DNA from: Phytohabitans flavus
Lineage (GTDB): Bacteria > Actinomycetota > Actinomycetes > Mycobacteriales > Micromonosporaceae
DNA length: 64,000 nucleotides
Reading direction: 5' to 3'
NCBI RefSeq assembly: GCF_011764545.1
Contig: NZ_AP022870.1
Location: 7,136,001-7,200,000 of the forward strand
Below, piece after piece: positions 33,945 through 42,771 of this stretch; positions within the stretch are counted from its first letter, which is position 1, and the number at the start of each line of letters is the position of its first letter. Under the pieces are notes generated by a model. That model was not told the DNA's origin. It saw only the letters and a program-made list of their open reading frames with translations, and ran no database searches. Made by a program: the position numbers and the translations under genes.

Positions 33945-35567
33945 CTAGATGCGGCCCGCGCCCGCGTTCGCCGTCACGTTCGCCTTGACGTCGCACTGCG
34001 GGGTGAGCGTGTACGAGTACGTCGGGTTGGACACGCTGCCGCCGGTCTGGCCGGCGCCGGAGTTGACGAGGCAGTTGTTCCGCGCGACCAATCGACCGTC
34101 GCCGGAGCTGGCCTCACCGAGGTGGAACGGGTCGTCGACGCCTTCGAAGTAGTTGCCCTCGACGATCACGCCGGCGTTCTCGGTGGACGCGACACCGTAG
34201 TTTCCGGTGTTCAGGTAGTAGTTGTTGTAGACGTGCACCTGGTCGCCGAAGCGGATCCGCGGGTTGCGCTGGTTGGTGTTGTCGAAGAAGTTGTGGTGGT
34301 ACGACACCTTCAGCCGGCCCACGTCCTGCGCCGCGTTGCCGTCGTCGTGGCCGAGCAGCATGTTCTTGTCGGTGCCGTCGGCGTGGTTGTATGAGACCGT
34401 CACGTAGGACGAGCCCCGCTTGATGTCCACGCCACCGTCGACACCGGTCGTCCAGGTGTTGTGGTCGACCCAGACGTGGTGGGAGAACATCTGCACGTTG
34501 ATCGCGTCGTCATCCCAGCTGCGGAAGTTCAGGTTGCGGATGATGACGTTGTGCACGGCGTTCGCCGGCGGCGACGTGATGTCGTCGTCGATCGGCAGGC
34601 CGACGTTGAGACCACCGCCAGTGAAGCCGGAGTTGCCCCCGACGCCGACGATCGTCTTGTCCGAGGTCACGTCGTGCATCGGCCCGGGCAGGTCGATCAT
34701 GCCCTGGACCTGGATGATGCGGGGGCCGGCCGTGGCCACCTCGGCGAGGAACTCGGCGGCGGTGTCCACAGTGACCGTCGGGCCGCCGGTGCCGCCGGTC
34801 GTGCCGCTCTGGCCCCAGGCGTCGACCGAGGCCCAGCCGTCGGCCTGGTTCGGGCCGGGGTTGGTGGGCGGTCCGGTGGTCGGCGGCGTGCTGGTCGGGG
34901 GCGTACTTGTGGGCGGCGTGCTCGTCGGCGGCGTGGTCGGCGTGGAGCCGATCGTGCTCACCACGACGTCGTCGAAGTTGGCCGAGCCGTAGAAGGTGGC
35001 CACGCCGATCCGGCCGGAGGAGTACTGGCTGTCGGTCGCCTCGGTCAGCAGGTTGCCGTTGACGTACCCGCGCAGCGAGGTGCCGGAGACTTCCAGCCGC
35101 ACGGTGTACCAGGTGTTGGTGCTCACCGTGAGGCTCGCGGTGTCCAATGTGGTGGACGAGCCGTTCGCGAGCTTCTTGAGCTCGACCGTGTTGTTGCTAC
35201 GCAGGGCGAGGTAGTAGTAGCTGGTGTTGCTCTGCACCCGGGCGAGCACCGCGACGAAGCGGTTGCTGCCGTTGAACGCGGTCGGCTTGACCCGCGCCTG
35301 CACCGAGTACGCGGTCCAGCTCTGGGTGCCCGCGGTGAAGCGGGCGTCGCTGCTGGTGCCGCCCTGGCGGAGTACGCGCGAGCCGTCGGTCGCCACCGAC
35401 CAGCTGCCGCCGGAGCCGCTCCAGCCACTTGAGTTGCCGTCCTCGAAGTCGTCCGAGAACACGGTGTCGGCGTACGCGACAGCGCTGTAGCCGAGCGCGA
35501 TGACCACGGCGGCGAGTGCCGCCGCGACCGGTGCGAGGATCCGCACGCGGGCGTGTTTGAGCTGCAC
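33945..35567 (-). CDS. secreted pectate lyase, family PL1, with N-terminal jelly-roll domain (pel2)
   Basis: 540 residues. Signal peptide (VRILAPVAAALAAVVIALGY... AYAD), beta-sandwich domain (TVFSDDFEDGNSSGWSGSGG), a Ser/Thr/Pro linker of repeated STPPT, then PL1 with LNFRSWDDDAINVQMFSHHV, WVDHNTWTTGVDGGVDIKRG, VTVSYNHADGTDKNMLLGHD and catalytic QRNPRIRFG. It is closely related to pel3 (same TSDKTIVGVG and DITSPPANAVHNVIIRNLNF segments, listed in part), pointing to tandem duplication. Extracellular pectin depolymerisation. Two Cys in the C-terminal part (NNCLVNSG and PQCDVKAN) may form a disulfide. Confidence 0.92.
   Translation of the reverse strand: MQLKHARVRILAPVAAALAAVVIALGYSAVAYADTVFSDDFEDGNSSGWSGSGGSWSVATDGSRVLRQGGTSSDARFTAGTQSWTAYSVQARVKPTAFNGSNRFVAVLARVQSNTSYYYLALRSNNTVELKKLANGSSTTLDTASLTVSTNTWYTVRLEVSGTSLRGYVNGNLLTEATDSQYSSGRIGVATFYGSANFDDVVVSTIGSTPTTPPTSTPPTSTPPTSTPPTTGPPTNPGPNQADGWASVDAWGQSGTTGGTGGPTVTVDTAAEFLAEVATAGPRIIQVQGMIDLPGPMHDVTSDKTIVGVGGNSGFTGGGLNVGLPIDDDITSPPANAVHNVIIRNLNFRSWDDDAINVQMFSHHVWVDHNTWTTGVDGGVDIKRGSSYVTVSYNHADGTDKNMLLGHDDGNAAQDVGRLKVSYHHNFFDNTNQRNPRIRFGDQVHVYNNYYLNTGNYGVASTENAGVIVEGNYFEGVDDPFHLGEASSGDGRLVARNNCLVNSGAGQTGGSVSNPTYSYTLTPQCDVKANVTANAGAGRI
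34866..34945. repeat. 15-base tandem repeat coding the STPPT linker of pel2
   Basis: About four imperfect copies of a 15-base unit (GTGGGCGGCGTGCTC-like on the + strand) encode the STPPT repeats between the sandwich domain and the lyase domain. Confidence 0.55.
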
Positions 35568-35664
35568 AGGGCCTCCTAGCGAGGTGGGATGGGAGGACCG
35601 GCCGGGTGGGACGCGGGAGACCCGGGCTGTGCCGCCCGTGCCCCGACCCGGCCGGGTGTGGTGC

Positions 35665-35694
35665 CCGCGGGCGGTGTCTGCCCACCGCCCGCGG
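35665..35694 (-). terminator. hairpin between pel3 and pel2
   Basis: Perfect 12-base stem CCGCGGGCGGTG / CACCGCCCGCGG with a 6-base loop, starting 11 bases after the pel3 stop. The remaining gap 35568-35664 carries further GGCCGGG-type dyads but no gene. Confidence 0.7.
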
Positions 35695-35705
35695 TCACAT
35701 CTGCG

Positions 35706-37295
35706 TCACAGTCGCCCGGTACCCGCGCCGGCCATCACGACCGACTTGATGGTGTTCGGGTCCGCGACCGTGTAGCGGTAGTACGCCGACGGCTCCTGCA
35801 CGCTCCCACTGCATTCCGGCTGGCCGGACTCGCCGGCGAACACGTTGTTGCGGGCCACGCAGCGGCCGGCCGGCCCGGCGTAGGTGTTGGTCACCGGCTC
35901 CTCGACGTCCTCGAAGTAGTTGCCCTCGACCACGCAGCCGGCGTTCGCCTGGCAGGCCACGCCCGTGTCGGTGTTGTAGACGAAGTAGTTGTTGAACACG
36001 TGGATCGGCTCGCCGAACCGGGCGCGTGGGTTCCGCTGCGGCGTCCGGTCGAACCAGTTGTTGTGGTAGGTCACCTTCAGGTAGCCGGTGTCCTGCGCGG
36101 CGTTGCCGTCGTCGTGGCCGAGCAGCATGTTCTTGGTGTGGTGGTGGGTGTGGTTCCACGACACGGTCACGTACGACGCGCCGCGCTTGATGTCGATCAG
36201 ACCGTCGTACCCCTCGGCGAGGTCGTTGTGGTCGATCCACACGTGGTGCGAGTACATCTGCACGTTGACCGAGTCGTCGGCCGCGTCCCGGAAGTTGAGG
36301 TTCCGGATGATCACGTTGTGCACCGCGTTGGCGGGCGGCGACGTGATGTCGCTGGTCGGCAGGCCGATGTTGAAGCCGGCGCCGGTAATGCCCGAGCTGG
36401 CGCCGACACCGATGATCGTCTTGTCCGAGGTGACGTCGTGCATCGGGCCGGGCAGCGCGATCATGCCCTGTACCCGGATGTTGAGCGGACCGGACTGAGC
36501 GATCGCGGTGAGCAGCTCGGCCGCCGTGTCCACCGTGACGGTCGGTCCGCCGGAGCCGCCCGTGGTGCCGTTCTGGCCCAGAGCGTTGACGGAGGCGAAG
36601 CCGATCGGCGGTGCGCTCGGGTCGAGCGGCGGCTCGGTCGGCGGGAGCGTCGGGCCGCCCGTCGTGGGGCCGGGCGTCGGGGTACCGCTCACGGTGCTGA
36701 CTACCACGTCGTCAACGGTGACGCTGGCGTAGTTGGCCGCGACGCCGGCCCGGCCCGCGCTGAACGCACTGTCCGTGGCGCTGACGGCCAGGTTGCCGTT
36801 GACGTAGCCGTACAGCTGGCTGCCGGAGGCCGCGAGCATGAGCGTGGTCCAGGTGCCGGTGCCGCCGGCGCCCGAGCCGCTACCGAGCACGACCGGCTCG
36901 CCGCCGGCCCGCTTGATCAGCTGTACGCCGCCGGAGCTCGTGAGCACCAGGGCGTAGTAGTTGCTGCTGCTCTGCGCTCGGGCGATCAGGCCGGCGTAGC
37001 GGTTGCCCGCCGCGAACCCGGTCGGCTTGACCCGCGCCTGCACCGAGTAGTCGGTCCAGGTCGTGGCGCCGACGAGGCTGCGGGCGTCGCTGCTCGTGCC
37101 GGACTGCCGGTAGGCGAGCGAGCCGTCCGTGACCACCGACCACGTACCGCCGGACTTCGACCAGCCGTTGGAGTTGCCGTCCTGGAAGTCGTCGGAGAGG
37201 AGCGTGTCCGCGAACGCGCTGGTGGTGCCGGCGGCGATAAGGGCGGCGGCGAGTGCTCCCGCCAGCCCCGAGGCCGCGAGGCGCTTGTGCGTCAT
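35706..37295 (-). CDS. secreted pectate lyase, family PL1, with N-terminal jelly-roll domain (pel3)
   Basis: 529 residues from ATG 37295 (MTHKRLAASGLAGALAAALI). Signal peptide ending near TSAFAD, sandwich domain (TLLSDDFQDGNSNGWSKSGG), a shorter Pro-rich linker, then PL1 with LNFRDAADDSVNVQMYSHHV, DHNDLAEGYDGLIDIKRGAS, VTVSWNHTHHHTKNMLLGHD and catalytic QRNPRARFG. In the calcium cluster the usual WDDDAIN is DAADDSVN, so metal binding may differ from its neighbours. The start lies 17 bases after the pel4 stop, so the two are probably co-transcribed. Confidence 0.92.
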   Translation of the reverse strand: MTHKRLAASGLAGALAAALIAAGTTSAFADTLLSDDFQDGNSNGWSKSGGTWSVVTDGSLAYRQSGTSSDARSLVGATTWTDYSVQARVKPTGFAAGNRYAGLIARAQSSSNYYALVLTSSGGVQLIKRAGGEPVVLGSGSGAGGTGTWTTLMLAASGSQLYGYVNGNLAVSATDSAFSAGRAGVAANYASVTVDDVVVSTVSGTPTPGPTTGGPTLPPTEPPLDPSAPPIGFASVNALGQNGTTGGSGGPTVTVDTAAELLTAIAQSGPLNIRVQGMIALPGPMHDVTSDKTIIGVGASSGITGAGFNIGLPTSDITSPPANAVHNVIIRNLNFRDAADDSVNVQMYSHHVWIDHNDLAEGYDGLIDIKRGASYVTVSWNHTHHHTKNMLLGHDDGNAAQDTGYLKVTYHNNWFDRTPQRNPRARFGEPIHVFNNYFVYNTDTGVACQANAGCVVEGNYFEDVEEPVTNTYAGPAGRCVARNNVFAGESGQPECSGSVQEPSAYYRYTVADPNTIKSVVMAGAGTGRL

Positions 37296-37312
37296 TGGTG
37301 GGGACCTCCCGG

Positions 37313-38644
37313 TCACAGACGCGCGCCGGCGAGCGCCAGCGCGGCGAGGGGAACGAGCGGGGCGGGGAGCACCGGGCCGTGGCGCAGGGCCGGCGTCCAG
37401 CCGGAGTCCGCGCCGAGGTCCGGGTCGTGGGCGGCGTTGTAGGCGTCGAGCAGGCTCACCTGCCGCGGCCGGTCGGAGCCGGCGCGCACCCAGTTGCCTT
37501 TCTCGGTGACGACCGTGCCGCCCCAGTCGAAGAGGATGTCCTCGGCGGCGATGCCGTCGGCCAGCGAGAAGTAGTTGTTCTCCGCGTAGATCGACGACTG
37601 GACCCCGACGCCCAGGGCGTACGAGAAGCCGTCGCCGGCCAGCCGGTAGTAGTTGTTGTAGATGTCGACCTGGCCGAAGCGCACCCGCGGCAGCCGCTGC
37701 ATGGTGCCGTCGAAGACGTTGTGGTGCAGTGTCACGTTGAGCCGCCCGACGTCCGGGCCGACCGTGTTGGACGAGCCGATCAGCATCACTTTGTCGCGGC
37801 TGACGAAGCGGTTGTACGACGCGGTGACAAGGCTGGCGGTGTGCGTGATGTCGAGCGAGCCGTCGTGCACCTGGTACGGCCGTCCGAAGTGGATCGGCTG
37901 GCCGCTGTCCGGGTTGTCGCCGTCGGTGAACGTGTTGTGGTCGACCCACACGTTCACGCTCCGGCGGACCGACATGAGGTCGAACTGGCTGTTCCAGTTG
38001 CCCGCGTCGCCGTCAGTTGGCGACCAGGCCGGGAAGCAGTCGAATGCGTCGACGAAATTGATGTTGCGGACGATCACGTTGTTGGCCGAGTCGACCATCA
38101 GCGTGAGGTTTTGCAGTTTTGCCCCGCGCATCCCGACGATCGTCGTGTTCGGGCCGACGTTGATCTGGGTGTAGCGGGTCTGGTTGGCCACCGACCGCAC
38201 CCGCGCTTCCTCCAGCGGGCCGCTCGGGTTGACCCGCCCCCACACCGCGGGGTCGTACGCGGCGAGGTAGGCGTCCAGCGAGTACGCCGGGTCGGCGAGG
38301 TCGGCGCAGCGGCCGGTGAGGCCCTCGAACCCGTTGATCGTGCCCCGGATGACGATGATCTTCGGGGTGGCGTTCGTGCGGTTGGTGGCGTTGTCGCCGC
38401 CGAGTGCCTCGATCAGCTCGGCACGGGTGTCGACGATGTGCACGTCGCCGCTTGCGGCGGCCGAGCCGCCGGTAGTGCCGGGCCCGGAGGCGGCCCAACC
38501 GTCGTTGGCCGGCAGCACCTGCCGGCCCAGCTTGATGATCTGTCCACTATGGCGGTCGCCGCCCGCGGTTGCCGCGCCCGACGGGCCAAGCGCTGCGACG
38601 AGGCCGACTCCGACAACCACGGCGGTCAATACCTTTAGTTGCAT
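37313..38644 (-). CDS. secreted pectate lyase, family PL1, single domain (pel4)
   Basis: 443 residues. Signal peptide (MQLKVLTAVVVGVGLVAALG, cleavage near ATAGG), no sandwich domain; PL1 beta-helix with RNINFVDAFDCFPAWSPTDG, VWVDHNTFTDGDNPDSGQP, DGSLDITHTASLVTASYNRF and catalytic QRLPRVRFG. It is more distant from pel1-3 and lacks the linker. A -35/-10 pair lies 68-97 bases upstream. It is first in the row of four lyase genes, followed after 17 bases by pel3. Role: extracellular cleavage of polygalacturonate to unsaturated oligomers that feed the adjacent transporter and uronate enzymes. Confidence 0.92.
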   Translation of the reverse strand: MQLKVLTAVVVGVGLVAALGPSGAATAGGDRHSGQIIKLGRQVLPANDGWAASGPGTTGGSAAASGDVHIVDTRAELIEALGGDNATNRTNATPKIIVIRGTINGFEGLTGRCADLADPAYSLDAYLAAYDPAVWGRVNPSGPLEEARVRSVANQTRYTQINVGPNTTIVGMRGAKLQNLTLMVDSANNVIVRNINFVDAFDCFPAWSPTDGDAGNWNSQFDLMSVRRSVNVWVDHNTFTDGDNPDSGQPIHFGRPYQVHDGSLDITHTASLVTASYNRFVSRDKVMLIGSSNTVGPDVGRLNVTLHHNVFDGTMQRLPRVRFGQVDIYNNYYRLAGDGFSYALGVGVQSSIYAENNYFSLADGIAAEDILFDWGGTVVTEKGNWVRAGSDRPRQVSLLDAYNAAHDPDLGADSGWTPALRHGPVLPAPLVPLAALALAGARL

Positions 38645-38711
38645 CGCACTCTCCGCGTATGCCCAGTACTCGTTGCAGATCTCGTAACGAAGCCGAAATC
38701 TTCTTAACGAG

Positions 38712-38741
38712 AAAGTAGGTATTTACGCTTAAGAGTGTCAA
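38712..38741 (-). promoter_or_regulatory. predicted promoter of pel4
   Basis: Reading leftward: TTGACA (38741-38736), 18-base spacer, TACTTT (38717-38712), a near-consensus sigma-70-type pair in an AT-rich stretch 68 bases before the ATG. Immediately upstream lies TTGCA-N7-TGCAA (38752-38768), whose half-site resembles the operator at 45529-45542. Confidence 0.6.
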
Positions 38742-38751
38742 TGCCCTGTGC

Positions 38752-38768
38752 TTGCAGGTATTTTGCAA
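38752..38768. promoter_or_regulatory. candidate operator TTGCA-N7-TGCAA upstream of pel4 promoter
   Basis: Perfect 5-base arms just upstream of the -35 box. The half-site TGCAA is shared with TGCAAAGGTTTGCA before the oxidoreductase gene and GCAACCGTTTGC in the lacI promoter, so a common regulator is possible. Confidence 0.4.
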
Positions 38769-38834
38769 TAAAAGGAGGCAAGGGCGATTTACCCGGCGTC
38801 GAATTGCCGAGAAAGCGGGTACCCCGTCCGATTT

Positions 38835-40004
38835 TTACCGAACGGGTTCCTCCGTGATTTGCAGTCCGCTTTCCGGAGTTGCCGTGAGGCGCACGCGATG
38901 CGGGCCCACCGCCCACGGAACCGGCAGTTCCGACAGCAGCGCCAGCCTCTCCGCCGCCTGCCGGAGCGCCGCGTTGACGCCCTTGATCGTGACTATGCGT
39001 GCCGGCTTCTCGCCTTGCTCGGCGACCAGGTCGCCGCCGAGGAACGCCGGCTCGGGAGCTGAGTTGAGTACGTCCAGCACCGCCGTGAACGGCTCCGTGC
39101 GCGCCAGCGGCGCGATCAGCGCGGTGCCGTCCGCCCGGTGCTGTATCAGGTTTTCCAGCAGGTCCACGCGGCCCGGTAGCGCGCGGAAGTCGTCGTCTCC
39201 CGGCAGCCGCAGCCGGTCGGTCGGATATTCGAGCACGGCGCGACCACCCGTGCCGTACACGATGACCTCGCCCTCGATCTTCTCCTCGCCGCACAGGGTC
39301 ACCGCGACGAGGATGGGCCGTCCGGAGGCGAGCGTGATGCGCATGCAGGCGGTGTCGTCCACCTCGATGTCGCGGCAGCGGTAGCGCTCCAGCTCGACGC
39401 CGACCGGCCGGTCACCGTCCATGATGGCCAGACACTGCATCCAGGCGTGCGCGAGTGGGTTGGCGAGTGCGCCGTCCAGCGCCGGCCGACCGTCCACACT
39501 GCGCTTGCCGGCCCACGGGGAGCGCTTGTAGTACGCGTCGTCCCGCTGCCACGAGGCGACGGTGGCGACCCCGGTGACCGTGCCGACCACGCCGTACGCG
39601 ATGGAGCGCCGCATCTCGTTCAGCGCCGTCGAGCCGAGCGCCTGGAAGCCAACCTGGCAGACACGGCCGGTCTCGCCGAGCACCTCGATCAGCGCGCGGT
39701 GCTCGGCGAGGGAGAGGACTGGCGGCTTCTCCAGCAGTACGTCCGCGCCCGCCCGGAGCGCGTCTGTCGCGATCGGACGGTGGGTGTGCGGCGGCGTACA
39801 GATGATCACCACGTCCGGCGCCGTCTCGCGCAGCATCTCGTGATGGTCGGTGAAGTGCGGCGCCGTGTCGGGGCCGGGCTCGATCGGGCGGACGTCGACG
39901 AGCGCGGCGAGCTCGACGGTACCGGCCTCCTGAAGCTCGGCGATCCGCCGCCGATGCCACCGGCCGTGCCCGTTGGCCCCGATCAGCGCAACACGTGGAG
40001 TCAT
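38835..40004 (-). CDS. Gfo/Idh/MocA family oxidoreductase
   Basis: 389 residues. N-terminal Rossmann fold with VALIGANGHGRWHRRRIAEL (dinucleotide site) and VIICTPPHTHRPIATDAL; the family's E-K-P motif appears as DVLLEKPPVLSLAEHRAL. C-terminal alpha/beta substrate domain. NAD(P)-dependent sugar or inositol dehydrogenases belong here; in this operon a uronate or unsaturated-oligouronide derivative is a reasonable substrate. The ATG at 40004 overlaps the stop of the upstream reductase gene (ATGA). Last gene of the uronate operon, 190 bases before pel4. Confidence 0.85.
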   Translation of the reverse strand: MTPRVALIGANGHGRWHRRRIAELQEAGTVELAALVDVRPIEPGPDTAPHFTDHHEMLRETAPDVVIICTPPHTHRPIATDALRAGADVLLEKPPVLSLAEHRALIEVLGETGRVCQVGFQALGSTALNEMRRSIAYGVVGTVTGVATVASWQRDDAYYKRSPWAGKRSVDGRPALDGALANPLAHAWMQCLAIMDGDRPVGVELERYRCRDIEVDDTACMRITLASGRPILVAVTLCGEEKIEGEVIVYGTGGRAVLEYPTDRLRLPGDDDFRALPGRVDLLENLIQHRADGTALIAPLARTEPFTAVLDVLNSAPEPAFLGGDLVAEQGEKPARIVTIKGVNAALRQAAERLALLSELPVPWAVGPHRVRLTATPESGLQITEEPVR

Positions 40005-41476
40005 CGCAGCTCCCGCAGTACCTGCTCTACCCCGTGGCGTTCCAGCGCGCGCAGCCAGCCGGCGACGAGCTCGCGCACGATGCTGTCAGCCGCCAGCTCG
40101 GCGGGGAAGACCTCGGTCAGGCCGAAGAGCGCGTCGACCACGCCCTCGGAGGTGGGTTTGCCGTCGGCCAGCGCCTTGCGAATCCGCTCGGCCAGCGGGT
40201 CGTCCAGCGGGAGCGGCTGGCCGGCGTCGCTCTCCCCCTGTACGAAGCGCATCCAGGCCGCCAGCACGAGCGCGCCCCACCGCGGCGAGGCACCGGCCGC
40301 GCGGCGGTCGACCAGCGTGTGCAGTACCCGCTGGGGCAGCTTCTGCGAGCCGTCCATCGCCACCTGGATCGTGCGGTGCCGGATCGCCGCGTTGGCGAAG
40401 CGCTCCAGCACCGAGTCGCCGTACTCCACCACTGAGACGCCGTCCGGCGGGGTGAAACTGCCGGCGACGTCCTCGGCCACGAAGCGGCGCAGCATCGCGG
40501 ACATGCCGGGGATCTCCAGCGCCTCGGCGATCATCTCCCGGCCGGCGAGCGCGCCCAGGTAAGCGATGGCGGAGTGCACGCCGTTGAGCGAGCGCAGCTT
40601 GAGCCGCTCCCACGGGCTGGCGTCGCCGGTGAGCACCGCGCCGGCCCGCTCCCAGGCCGGGCGGCCGGCGGGGAAGTCGTCCTCGATCACCCACTGCTGG
40701 TAGGGCTCGGCGGCCACCGCCGCCTGGTCGGAGACGCCAAGGACGCGCTCCACCGTAGCCAGTGTCTCGGCCGTGGTGGCCGGGACGATCCGGTCGACCA
40801 TCGTGCCGGGGAACGCCACGTTGTCGTTTACCCACGCCACGAGCGCCTCCGCGGTGCCGCCGTACGCGAGCGCCTGCGTGACCAGGCCGTGCAGGCGCTT
40901 TCCGTTGGACGGCAGGTTGTCGCAGCTGACCAGCGCGATCGGCCCGGCGCCGGCCCGTGCCCGGGCGATCAGGCCGCGCACCAGCAGCCCGGGCACGGTC
41001 GCCGGCGGGCCGTCGCCCACCAGGTCGGCCGCCACGGCCGGGTCGGGTCGCAGCCGGCCGGTCGCGGGGTCCATCTGGTACGCCTTCTCGGTGACCGTGA
41101 GCGTCACCACCCGGATCGCCGGGTCGGCCAGCAGCGCGACCACCGCCATCGGGTCGCTGGCCGCGTGGCAGACACCGGCGAGGGAGCCGACCACGTGGGT
41201 ACGCGCCGCGTCGTTGGAGAGCGACGTGACGCTGAAGAGGTTGTCCTGCTCGGCGAGGCGGCCGATGACCTCGGTGCTGCGCGGTGCCACGCCGACGATG
41301 CCCCAGTCACCGCCGGCCTCCGCGACCGCCGCCTCGGTGTACACCGCCTGGTGCGCCCGGTGGAAGGCACCGAGTCCGAGGTGGACGATGCCGGCTGGCA
41401 CGGTGCCGGGCCGTATCCGCGGCCGGCACTCGACGGGGACCTGGCGCAGGGTGCCGAGGCCCAACCTCATCGCCAT
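40001..41476 (-). CDS. uxuB: mannitol-dehydrogenase-family uronate reductase (UxuB/UxaB-like)
   Basis: 491 residues. Long-chain polyol dehydrogenase fold: IVHLGLGAFHRAHQAVYTEA (NAD-binding start), VTEKAYQMDPATGRL, SCDNLPSNGKRLHGLVTQAL and the catalytic Lys region LRSLNGVHSAIAYLGALAGR (K-x-x-x-x-N-x-x-H type). Members reduce fructuronate (UxuB), tagaturonate (UxaB) or mannitol. Beside uronate isomerase and pectate lyases, tagaturonate from galacturonate is a likely substrate. ATG 41476 has GGAGG seven bases upstream; ATG 41470, overlapping the upstream stop, is an alternative. Confidence 0.87.
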   Translation of the reverse strand: MAMRLGLGTLRQVPVECRPRIRPGTVPAGIVHLGLGAFHRAHQAVYTEAAVAEAGGDWGIVGVAPRSTEVIGRLAEQDNLFSVTSLSNDAARTHVVGSLAGVCHAASDPMAVVALLADPAIRVVTLTVTEKAYQMDPATGRLRPDPAVAADLVGDGPPATVPGLLVRGLIARARAGAGPIALVSCDNLPSNGKRLHGLVTQALAYGGTAEALVAWVNDNVAFPGTMVDRIVPATTAETLATVERVLGVSDQAAVAAEPYQQWVIEDDFPAGRPAWERAGAVLTGDASPWERLKLRSLNGVHSAIAYLGALAGREMIAEALEIPGMSAMLRRFVAEDVAGSFTPPDGVSVVEYGDSVLERFANAAIRHRTIQVAMDGSQKLPQRVLHTLVDRRAAGASPRWGALVLAAWMRFVQGESDAGQPLPLDDPLAERIRKALADGKPTSEGVVDALFGLTEVFPAELAADSIVRELVAGWLRALERHGVEQVLRELR

Positions 41477-42771
41477 GCCGGCCCCTCCGGGAAGCTGAAC
41501 TCCGCGATGGAGTCGGGTTTCATGGTGGCGCTGTAGCCCGCCTGGGAGGGCAGCAGGTAGCGGCCGTCGCGGGTGCGCACCGGGTCGGTGAAGTGCTCGT
41601 GCAGGTGGTCGACGTACTCGACCATCCGGCCCTCGAGCGATGTGCCGACCCGCAGGTAGTCGAAGACAGCGAGGTGCTGTACGAGCTCACAAAGCCCGAC
41701 ACCACCCGCGTGCGGGCAGATCGGCACGCCAAACTTGGCCGCCATCAGGATCTCGGCGAGCACCTCGTTCACTCCGCCCACGCGGCAGGCGTCGATCTGC
41801 ATCACGCCGATCGCCTCGGCCTGGAGCAGCTGCTTGAAGATGACCCGGTTTGCGGCGACCTCGCCGGTGGCGACTCTGCATCTTCCGCCGGTGATCTGTG
41901 CGACCGCTCGTGCGATTCTCGCGTGCCCGAGCACGTCGTCGGCGTGCGTCGGCTCCTCGATCCAGTACGGGTCGAACTCGGCCAGCCGGGCCATGTTGGC
42001 GATCGCCTCGTCGACGTCCCACACCTGGTTGGCGTCCATCATGAGCAGCGCGTCCGGCCCGATCTCCGCCCGGATGATGCGGGCGCGGCGCACGTCGTCC
42101 TCGATCGGCCCGCCGACCTTCATCTTCATCGCGCGCCAGCCCTCGGCGTACGCCTGCCGGGTCAGCGCCCGCACCTTGTCGTCCGGGTAGCCCAGCCAGC
42201 CCACCGACGTCGTGTACGAAGGAAAGCCGTCCCGCTCCAGATCCGCGCGGCGATCGTCCATACCGGACAGTCCCTTGTCGAGGATCGCGGCCGCCTCGTC
42301 CGGCATGATGGCGTCGGTGATGTGATGGAAGTCGATGTTGCGGACAAGCTCCTCGGTCGGCATCTCGGCGAGCAGCTTCCAGAGCGGCTTGCCCTCGAGC
42401 TTGGCCCGCAGGTCCCACACCGCGTTCACGATCGCGCCGGTGGCCATGTGGATGACGCCCTTTTCCGGGCCCAGCCACCGCAGCTGCGAGTCCGCGGCGA
42501 GCGACCGCGAGAACGCGACGGGCTCGGCGAAGATGTCCGCCACGGACCGCCCCACCGCGTGGTGGGCGAGCGCCCGCACCGCGGCGCAGGTGATCTCGTT
42601 GCCCCGCCCGTTGGTGAACGTGAAGCCGGCCCCCTCCACCCCGGTGTCGGTGGTCAGGCGGACGTAGGTCGCCGAGTAGTCGCCCCGGTTGATGGCGTCC
42701 GATCCGTCTCCCGCGTCCGCGGTCGGAAACCGGACGTCGTGGACGTCGAGGCCAGTGATCACAGCATTCAC
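41467..42771 (-). CDS. enolase-superfamily sugar-acid dehydratase, L-fuconate dehydratase type
   Basis: 434 residues. Mandelate-racemase/enolase fold with the fuconate-dehydratase set: K-x-K in AMKMKVGG, metal ligands in MMDANQVWD, WIEEPTHADD and ATGEVAANR, and the catalytic His in CPHAGGVGLCELVQHL. It removes water from C2/C3 of a hexonate to give a 2-keto-3-deoxy acid. In this operon it sits between uronate isomerase and the uronate reductase, so altronate (or L-galactonate) rather than L-fuconate may be its substrate; no UxaA-type altronate dehydratase is present. GTG start 42771 overlaps the stop of the isomerase gene (GTGA). Confidence 0.88.
   Translation of the reverse strand: MNAVITGLDVHDVRFPTADAGDGSDAINRGDYSATYVRLTTDTGVEGAGFTFTNGRGNEITCAAVRALAHHAVGRSVADIFAEPVAFSRSLAADSQLRWLGPEKGVIHMATGAIVNAVWDLRAKLEGKPLWKLLAEMPTEELVRNIDFHHITDAIMPDEAAAILDKGLSGMDDRRADLERDGFPSYTTSVGWLGYPDDKVRALTRQAYAEGWRAMKMKVGGPIEDDVRRARIIRAEIGPDALLMMDANQVWDVDEAIANMARLAEFDPYWIEEPTHADDVLGHARIARAVAQITGGRCRVATGEVAANRVIFKQLLQAEAIGVMQIDACRVGGVNEVLAEILMAAKFGVPICPHAGGVGLCELVQHLAVFDYLRVGTSLEGRMVEYVDHLHEHFTDPVRTRDGRYLLPSQAGYSATMKPDSIAEFSFPEGPAWR

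Noticed and set aside
33201..34945. CRISPR-like array
   Set aside because: The short repeats are contiguous, without spacers, and encode Thr/Pro linkers of secreted lyases. No CRISPR array or cas gene was seen in the window.
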